Below are positions 56,750 through 64,000 of a stretch of 64,000 bases of DNA, piece after piece. The notes under the pieces are model-generated. The model worked only from the letters and a program-made list of their open reading frames with translations. It did not search any database and had not been told where the DNA came from. Each line of letters starts with the position of its first letter. Positions within the stretch are counted from its first letter, which is position 1. The position numbers and the translations under genes were made by a program. Source of the DNA: Buxus sempervirens (taxonomy: Eukaryota > Streptophyta > Magnoliopsida > Buxales > Buxaceae); assembly GCA_947561395.2 (NCBI GenBank), contig OX387182.1, positions 49,159,949 to 49,223,948 of the forward strand, given 5' to 3'.

Positions 56750-58610
56750 GCTCATGATTAGCTCCATGATTAATCGCCCCTGGGCAATTACCTTCGCGAT
56801 TAGATCCGCGATTAATTGCCGAGCTAATCTTGATTCACGGTTAATCACCGGGACTAATCATGTCCCTAATAGAGACTATTTTTGGGTGTTCTGGCTCACG
56901 ATTAATCACCAAATTCTAGGATTAATTACTAGCTCGGGTTCTTACACATTTTTGGCTATTTTCCAACACCAAATCCATACAAACCATTTCTAACCCTTCC
57001 AACACCAAATGAGATGATCATAGAACATTCCAATATGCCCAAAACACCTTCCAAAACAGTAATCCATCTCTAATCCAAATGAATACAAATCTAAATACAT
57101 GAAACCTCATTCAATACATCAAACTCGAACCCAAAACTAAAATGTGATCAATATAGGTTGGAAATCCATGGCAAATCAATAGAAAACTAAACAAGATAGT
57201 TACATAACTAAAACCCTACAAATTTTAGAAGCAAAAACCAACATGCAAGTGATTTTCCAATTTAACCAAACCCTAGGAGAGAGAAATACGAAAATATAGT
57301 AAATTCATTTTAGTTGGAAGGGTTTGATACTTACATGCTTAATGATGAAGCACAACTTCTCTTCAATTTTTCTCCTTCTTCTTCTTTTTCACCAAGCTTC
57401 CAAGCCCTTTACACTCTCTTTCTCCCTTGTTCTATACGTAAAACACGAGAATGGGGTGTTCCAAAACACCCAAACATTAAGCTACGGCATCCTTCTATAT
57501 GCCTTTCTTTTGTTTATCAAAGTTTCCCCTCAACAAGTCTTTTATTCCATTAAACCCTTGAGAGTACCTAAGGGTTATCAAGAGAGTACCTTAGTGTTAT
57601 GAGGGGGTACCTTGGTGTTATTTGAGGGGATACCTTGGTGTTTCAAGGGGGTTTACCTTAGTTATTATAAGGGGTATACTTTAGGTATGCTTGGGGAGTG
57701 TACCTTAGTAATATAAAAGGGGTATCTTAATTATAGAAGGGGTGTACTTTAGTTATATAAGGGGCTACCTTTAGGTAATACAAGGGATGTACCCTAGGTA
57801 ATATAAATGGTATACCTTAGGTATACAAGAGGTGTACCTTAGTTATATTAAGGGGATACCTTAGGTATATTAGGGGGGTGTGCTTTAGTTATATAAGGAG
57901 ATGTACCTTAGTTATATAAGGGGGGTATTTTAATTATACAATAGGGTACCTTAATTATATAAGAGGTGTACCTTAGGTAAAGCAAGGGGGTACCTTAGTT
58001 ATATTAAGGGTGTACCTTATTTATATTGGGGGTGTACCTTAGTTATATTAAGGGGGTGTGCTTAAGTTATATAAGGGGTGTACCTTAGGCATAATTGGGG
58101 GATACCTTATTTATATTAAGGGGGTACCTTAGATATACAAGGGGATACTTTAAGTATATTTGGGAAGGTATCTTAGATATACAAGGGGGATACTTTAGAT
58201 AACACTTGGAGGTACTTTAGGTAATACATGGGGGTACTTTAGGTAATACATAGGGGTACTTTAGGTATACGAGGGGGTAATTTAAGTATATTTGGGAAGG
58301 TACCTTAGGTATACAAGGGGAATACTTTAGGTAATACATGGGGTTCCTTTAGGTAATACATAAGGGTACTTTAGGTATAGTTGAGGGATACTTTAGGTGA
58401 TACATGGAAGTACTTTAGGTATAGTTGAGGGATACTTTAGATAATACATGGGTGTACTTTAGGTAATTCTTGAGTGATACTTTGGGTACACATGGGTGGT
58501 AATTTAGGTACACTTGAAATGTACTTTAGGTATTCTTAGGAAATACTTTAAGTATACTTGGGAGTTATACATTTGGTTTACTTTGGGGGCTATGCTCTAG
58601 GTGTACTTGG
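56750..58610. repeat. GATTAATC core and GTACC array inside solo LTR 5
   Basis: At 56755-56945 there are eight or more GATTAATC/GATTAGC/CTAATC words. At 57555-58610 about 40 units of GGGGGTACCTTAGTTATATA type follow. Both parts recall modules 1 and 11 of MULE-1. In the related solo LTR 2 the array is only about 270 bp and the GATTAATC block is absent. Confidence 0.7.
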
Positions 58611-61047
58611 CCCAAATTGGTGTTAACGAGGGTTCAAGAATGATCTAAAGTGTTGCAATTTGAATCTGGGCACAAAAAAATAATTCTGCAAATTTTGTAC
58701 TGGACGTGCGAACATTAAGGTTGGACGTTTAGGCGTTAAACCTTTATCAAATGGTTTCTACAGGATTTAGCTCAACGCGTGATTCAAGGTCGCACATCAA
58801 GGCAAATTTTCACATTTAACTTCAATTTTTCAAAATTTGATTTCTAATTCACTAGAACTAATTGAAGGATACCTTAGCCAATTAAAATTTAAACATAGCC
58901 TTAGTTAAGCTTACTTTAATAGAACCTTCAACATACTTTAATTTATTTTCCCCAATTCTCAGACATAATCCACGTCCACCTCATCTTCATATCATAGGTG
59001 CTTAATTAGTCTAATAATCTCACTTTAAGTAATTAAACTTAATAATTAAGCTGATAAAGGTTGGGATTTTACATTTACCATCTCGCTATACATTTCCATG
59101 ATCTTTGTGAGATGACCTTGAATAACCTGGGATACACAACACACAATCGTAAACTAAGCTGATTTGTTCTTAATAAGAAAACTTGAAAAAGGTAGGAGAA
59201 AAAAACCAATCTTATAGGATCTGGATCTCCATGGAATTGGCTTAGATCAATGACATCTAGATCACGTGCTTCGCCAGATGCTTCATCTTCCACATGGTAC
59301 TCGGCACGGTGCTCAAGCACCTACAGTATTTAATGTTTATATTACCGAGTACATAGAAATGCTACATTATTTGAAAATTTGACAAGGAAATCTACAATAA
59401 TGAGTTCAACTCAAATATATATACATATTTATACCTTCCCATTTCCATAACCACTGAGTGTCATTTCATCCTTCTCCCTTTTGGTAATCAACGTATCCAT
59501 CCACGCTGCCATACATGGAGTAGTAGGAGGCGTCGCTTCACCAACAATAACTTGATTGTAATACAAAAACTAAGCAACAAAGAACTGCCATTAGAACACT
59601 CCGTTCAATGGATATAAGTTATAGTATGGCCAATGCATGTATTAAATACTATACATACCTATAAGAATAACAAGCAGCCATTGACACCTTTTCGTTTGCC
59701 CTTTTGAAAATCAGCTACGTGACACATTAATGTATCCAATAGATACTTCCTCCAATTATATCGTCTTATCTTCTCTACATCGACCAACAAAGGGAGATAA
59801 CAAAGGGAGATAGGATGCATTCACATCAATCTTTGTAGATGGATTTACTAAGGTGGACAAAGAATACAGGACAAAAGAACAGATCCACTCGTGATTGTTT
59901 TGTGGGCTCTTTAAGCTATTCTCAACATTTTCAATTGGGATGCTTCCATTTTGTACCCCATAAAAACTATACAACTCTATTATATTGAGGATTTCTGATT
60001 TAGATGTATCAACCTTTTTCCCCTTTATGGGTAACCCAATGATCATCTCTACATTGTGTGTGTCAAGAAAAAAATATTCTGTACCCCAACTTTGATACAT
60101 CTTTCCCTAGTATCTATCCTTTGAACAATCCAATGACACAGCCACCGATGAAGCATTTTCGCGTGTAATTTCAGCAGGCAGTCAAAACCACAATCTCTAA
60201 GGTATGCCTCTTGAGAAGCAGTGAAGTCAATGGCCTCCATGAACACAATGAACCATCTAGGTGAATAGTGTGTTTGTATTAGAGCCTATCAAAAACAAAG
60301 GTAGAACAAAAGAATATGTCAGTCTCAAATAATTACCCACAATAATTCCAATTTTAGATAATAAATTCCATGAACCTACTGTTTTTTGCTTGGCCCTTGT
60401 CATGGGACAGCCTTATTGTATTCATCCACTCATGCTGTGAAGCTTTCTTAAATTCTTCTCTCTCGACCTCATTCATGGACTTCCATGTTACACTAGCATC
60501 CGTGAATAATCGAAACACAATAAATAAATGGATAAATTCATTTGAATAGGATTGACAAAATGCAAATGAACAAAATAAAGGATGTTCCTTAACTGTTACC
60601 AATGATAATGCCTACCCGTTGCTTCATGGGGATTTTTTCACCTTTGCTATAACTCTTTATTCTTTCATTTACATAATGCTCCCTAAAAAAACAAAAGAAA
60701 AACCATGACCAATTATATACTAAGGATTACAACGATGCAAAAGGAATTACAATAACCGTCATATTGACAACTATGCCCAAACTTATAGAAAGTAAAAAAG
60801 AAATTTAGTGGATTGCTTCCATGCTTGCTTGTAGAACAAAACAAATAAACAAGTGAAGGAAACTTTACCTGAAGCGTAGCCAACTATTGCGCGAGCATTT
60901 TCTTCTTGTTGATGATGGTCCACCAATTTCCATAGTAGTCAAACTTGTCCTGCACATTAACAGAGGAAATTTCACAATTCCGATTTCTAGATTCAAGCAA
61001 AAATTCTCATTACAGCAAACAACACCACATAACAGAGGCATTTTCAA

Positions 61048-61451
61048 ATAAAGAGAAAACTCCCATTACAAAAATTTGTATTTAAAACATTTTAGGAAAG
61101 GGTTTACATGTAGATGGAACATAAAAATCTAGCATGGAAGATAGAAAATTAGGTTTCCTAATAGCAATAATCTAGAGAATCTGAGAAGGGAGTGGATTTT
61201 AATTGAAATATCGTCGTTTTAATTCATCAACTAAATAACTGTTGATAAAAAGATTCAAATGTACCAGTGTGTCGAATTTCTCGGAGAACTTCTCACTCTT
61301 GCGCCCTTCGTTCGTTTTGACCAATAGTGTAACGGCTTGCAATCGTTAGGTTGGGGAGGAAGGAACTAAGCGTTGAAGCTTGAAGGCTTTCGTTTTTTGA
61401 AAATCATCTGGTTCTCGCACCCTTCATTCAAACAAAGGAAATGTGTTGCAA
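61048..61451. other. Upstream region of Ulp1-like copy 2
   Basis: Between the first recognised exon and the right terminal repeat. Probably the promoter and leader on the minus strand. No clear TATA box or gene. Confidence 0.35.
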
Positions 61452-61624
61452 TCGTCGGGTTGGGAGAAATGGGGAGAAAGCGAGCAACCGGTTGGTCGAA
61501 TGGATTTGGGGTCAAACAAATTAGTTCGTCGAATGGATTTGTGAATTAAAAGAGGAGAAAGTCTCATGCGTCTCACGAGACTTTCTCCCCTCCACATGTC
61601 ACTTGGATATTAACGTTGTAAAAA
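61452..61624 (-). repeat. MULE-2 right terminal inverted repeat
   Basis: Inverse of 25461-25633. Shares GGTTGGTCGAATGGATTTGG, the AGTCTCATG-CGTCT-CACGAGACT hairpin (one mismatch) and GTCACTTGGATATTAACG. A weaker match may run about 35 bp further out. Confidence 0.85.
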
Positions 61625-61860
61625 TGAATGTCGTAAAGGAAATCGGTTCTTCCAAGTCGTTCCACACCCAAATAATGCTTGCTGTAATTAAATTTTATTA
61701 CATGAAAACATCTATCAGTAGTTGTAGAACACTATTCCTACTAAAAAGCTCAAGACCTTGGCGTTTGCCTGAAGCTTTTAATACCATACAGAATACTGTT
61801 ACTACTAAAAGCTCTAGTTAATAGTAAGGGGTGAATTTTTATAAATTTACTTAGGTTGCG
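61625..61860. other. Right flank of MULE-2
   Basis: AT-rich non-coding sequence of uncertain origin. A 9-bp target duplication was looked for here against 25452-25460 and not found. Confidence 0.3.
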
Positions 61861-61870
61861 TTTGGGGTTG

Positions 61871-61921
61871 CTTAAATAAGTGTTTATTTGGGCTTATGGC
61901 TTAATAAAACACTTATTTAAG
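61871..61921. repeat. Hairpin, 19-bp arms
   Basis: CTTAAATAAGTGTTTATT and its inverse (AATAAAACACTTATTTAAG, one extra base) are separated by about 12 bases. It may be a remnant of a small inverted-repeat element beside TTAGGTTGCGTTTGG. Confidence 0.7.
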
Positions 61922-61959
61922 TCTAATATCTGTTTGGTTATCTTATATGGGTAAGTACT

Positions 61960-64000
61960 TACCCATAAGAACAAGGAGAACAGGAGGAAGAGCCATAAGG
62001 AAAGCACTTGAGAGTGGCTTCTCCGTCCTCTATTTCGATAAGCCCTCTGGATCGAGCTCTCTCTCGCCTTCTCGAGTCTCTGCGAAAATTTCTCCCTCTC
62101 TCTGTCTTTGCCTGTAGCACCTCTCCTCTATCACAGCTTCGAAACAGAGAACCTATACAACTGGAAAGGGTTTCCCTTCTCCATTTGCTATTGCTGCTTG
62201 CTCTTCGGAGAAACACTTTCTACCTCTTCATTTTCTGGTTTTATTGCATCAAACTTCGTCCATTGGAGCAGTCGATTCTGCCAAAACCTACCTCAAGTGA
62301 ATACGGGTTCGTCTCCCCCTTTTTCTTTTATTTATTCATTCCTTCAGCCGTCACTTTTATCTGTATTTCTGTTTTTTTGATCTGCATTGATCATCCTCTG
62401 ATCTTTGTATATTTCTGTTCGTGGATTTTGTCGATTCTCTTTCTTTATTCTTATTATTTTATTTTATTTTTTAGTCGTGCTATTTTTTCTTCGATCGTAT
62501 CGGTTTCTGTTTGAAATTCTCTCCATGGAAAGCAAATCAGGTTTATGGTTTCCTAACCTGATTATGCATAGATTTCATTTTGCATTTCGTGCTATATGGT
62601 TTCCTTCATAACAGATATTTCTCAGGTAAATCACATTTCATCATAACAGTGTCTGTATCTATTTAGTTTTTTTTTTAATGCTGTTTGTGCTAATTTTTAT
62701 GACCTTTAGGGATTTTACTTGCAAAGATTTGCAGAAGGGCAAGATGCACCTGAACACTTTTACAAGTATCAAAAGTTGAATTAGGCACTGGTATTCTTTT
62801 CCTATATACACATGTTCATAAAAAGGGCAGAGTAAGTTGCAGGTTAGGTTGGTATGGACATGATTCAAACCATTTGGGTCAATGGCCGTCGCTTAATAAA
62901 TCAAAGTTGCTTTGTATGTTTGTTGACTGCTCAAAATGAGATGAATGATCAGAAGGGATCATTTGTTTTCTGTAATTTTTGGGCTAACATCCATCCATTT
63001 TGATAAAGCCTGAATCCAATAAAAGTTTTAATACATACCCAATTTTCAGGCTTCTCCCAATTTACTGTTAGCAAAAAGGGGAAAGAGAATCTACTTTTAG
63101 AAGTGAATGAAGTGAATACCCAAACAAACTTTTCGTTTTGTTCATTTGAGGATTGGAGCTATTTTGCAAGAATTTCTGGACAACACCAACAGGAAGGAAC
63201 TGCAGTTAAAGAGCAAACAACAAACACGGGGTTTGGCAAATTGTTTGAATTATTGAAAAAGAATTTGAGATATTTCTTTCATTTTTTCCCACAGGAATCA
63301 TGCTTTCAGATTTCCTGATGAATCAAAGTACTCAATTTCTTTTTCTTTTTTTTTTCTTTTGAAACAAAGTAAACATGGTGATCAGCTTTTTGGTATGATC
63401 AGAACTTGGTAACACAATAGGCCCCAAGTTATTGATGCATTTGTCTAAGAGGTCCATACTGGGTGGCTTAACATTTTGGTCTTGTTTCTTATATCTGGGT
63501 GGCTTCTGATGTCCAATGCAACTGAATTTTTTTTTTATTTCATTGTAGTATGTGATAACATTATTGATGCATTTGTTACTGCTGTAATATTAATGCTATA
63601 AAAGAAACTGCTACATGTGTGTACAACGAAATTGGAGAAAATTGGAGCCTTCTTATTTGGCTTTGCAGATGTATGTCTAGTCCTTGATATGGAAAACATC
63701 TTTAATAATGAGTTATTAATTAGTTATTTAGCTCCTCCAGTATTTAACTTTTATGTGTACAGATATGCAAGCTGGTTGCTTTTGCCAATATCACTTATGA
63801 CTTCAAGATGCTTTCATTTCATACAAACTGGTTTTGGTTGTTGAAAGTGGGATCTTTTGGAATGACTGTGACAATATGATTGATTGTTAACTTAAGCTAG
63901 AAAAATTTCCTGTTGCTTCGTTGCAAATAGCCAGCCACCTAGATATAACGGCAACAACAAATCTATAACTAGTAACAATTTAGAACATGGCTTGAGTGAT
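61960..64000 (+). other. CT-rich leader-like region, possible 5' end of a host gene
   Basis: From about 62000 the sequence becomes CT-rich (CTCTCTCGCCTTCTCGAG, TTCTCCCTCTCTCTGTC), then T-rich with possible splice donors (for example CAG|GTAAAT near 62625). This composition is typical of a plant 5' untranslated exon followed by a leader intron. Open frames (such as 62008-62514) are rich in L, F and S, have no domain and are probably chance. If this is a host gene, its coding part lies beyond the window. Confidence 0.35.

Larger units (their letters stand above)
54847..59073 (-). mobile_element. Solo LTR 5 (Ty3-like, Del/Tekay-type), inside the Ulp1-like gene
   Basis: On the minus strand it runs from TGTAAAATCCC (59073) to GGAGCGCTACA (54847), homologous to solo LTR 2. 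Flanks ATTAC (54842-54846) and TTTAC (59074-59078) look like a target duplication with one difference. At 4.2 kb it is longer than solo LTR 2 because two regions are expanded: a GGTACC-type minisatellite (57555-58610) and a block with GATTAATC motifs (56750-56945). No coding part. It looks older than the LTRs with perfect duplications. Confidence 0.82.
53090..61047 (-). pseudogene. Ulp1-like (C48) cysteine peptidase gene, MULE cargo copy 2
   Basis: Multi-exon gene on the minus strand. Upstream exons: DKFDYYGNWWTIINKKK (about 60886-60959), KSMNEVEREEFKKASQ (about 60450), DFTASQEAYLRDCGFDCLL (about 60230), DTHNVEMIIGLPIKGKKV (about 60020-60070), GVNGCLLFL, and FLYYNQVIVGEATPPTTP (about 59520-59570). 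These match the exon order of copy 1. The peptidase part lies beyond an inserted LTR: HWFLLVLNLAERRVEVL with the catalytic His (about 53760), DSYDGKRRAGHQS (Asp), VPHQSNG (Gln) and YDCSVFMMKF (Cys, about 53385), then a C-terminal VRDIVLSN part. The usual DCG reads DCS here. A frame slip precedes DSYDG and several stops occur. Solo LTR 5 interrupts an exon after MEMYSEMV. Confidence 0.78.
25461..61624. mobile_element. MULE-2: very large Mutator-like element with nested insertions
   Basis: Bounded by inverted repeats of about 173 bp (25461-25633 and 61452-61624) that share TTAATATCCAAGTGAC near the outer edge. Inside are a FAR1/MURA transposase (26905-29748, +), a TP32 gene (40873-41984, minus) and a Ulp1-like gene (about 53090-61047, minus). 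This is the same set as MULE-1 with transposase and Ulp1-like gene at opposite ends and convergent. Its 36 kb includes a CACTA element of 9.9 kb and four LTR units totalling about 12 kb, so the original element was near 14 kb. The terminal repeats differ from those of MULE-1, so it is another family. No clean 9-bp target duplication is visible. Confidence 0.72.

Noticed and set aside
25452-61633. 9-bp target duplication for MULE-2 (TGTAAGGTG against TGAATGTCG)
   Set aside because: Only five of nine positions agree, no better than expected by chance in AT-rich DNA.
62008-62514. 168-codon frame as a membrane protein gene
   Set aside because: Rich in L, F and S because of CT-rich DNA, without domain or homology that I recognise. 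More like a leader and intron.
1-64000. tRNA or rRNA genes
   Set aside because: I scanned by eye for cloverleaf-like A and B boxes and rRNA words and found none; a dedicated search was not possible.

Overview
The window is plant nuclear DNA, most likely from a eudicot with a large, repeat-rich genome. It carries a plant-type carboxylesterase gene, GT-AG introns, FAR1/MURA-type and CACTA transposases, Ulp1-like cysteine peptidases of the kind carried by plant transposons, and solo LTRs of Ty3-like type. I cannot name the species. Only one intact host gene is visible: a single-exon class-I carboxylesterase (CXE family) at 460-1467. Host-like sequence may resume at about 61.8 kb with a CT-rich, leader-like region running off the right edge.

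Almost everything between is two very large Mutator-like elements (MULEs) lying end to end. MULE-1 (about 1.6-25.46 kb) has inverted terminal repeats of about 240 bp. Inside are a Ulp1-like gene (3.1-6.3 kb, +), two genes of the plant transposon protein family (Transposase_32-like, here TP32; 7.7-9.3 kb on minus and 18.8-20.1 kb on plus), and a FAR1/MURA transposase (21.25-23.76 kb, minus). MULE-2 (25.46-61.62 kb) has 173-bp terminal inverted repeats and the same set: MURA transposase (26.9-29.75 kb, +), TP32 gene (40.9-42.0 kb, minus) and Ulp1-like gene (53.1-61.0 kb, minus). In both, the transposase sits at one end and the Ulp1-like gene at the other, pointing at each other, with TP32 between. 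All six cargo genes are broken.

MULE-2 has been invaded repeatedly. A 9.9-kb CACTA element (30103-40027, target duplication AGC) carries TNP2-type and Transposase_24-type genes. A 22-bp minisatellite at 43.6-52.4 kb was split by two LTR insertions, one of which was itself invaded by a third LTR. A fourth solo LTR (54847-59073) sits inside an exon of the Ulp1-like gene. MULE-1 holds one more solo LTR (16114-18657), between a promoter and its TP32 gene. All five are single LTR units, four of them with exact 5-bp target duplications.

The least familiar feature is a repeat class best developed at 9.95-15.66 kb. GGTACC (KpnI) sites recur every 20-30 bp in a C-rich array, then a core follows, then a G-rich array of opposite polarity, so each module is a large dyad. 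The cores are either GC-rich (AACGCGCGAACGTT-like) or built from GATTAATC repeats. Between modules lie long, strictly alternating pyrimidine-purine tracts (TGTACACATG-like), and the whole folds into kilobase-scale palindromes. Related modules occur at 2.1-3.0, 6.6-7.3, 20.3-20.8 and 24.1-24.8 kb and inside the solo LTR at 54.8-59.1 kb.
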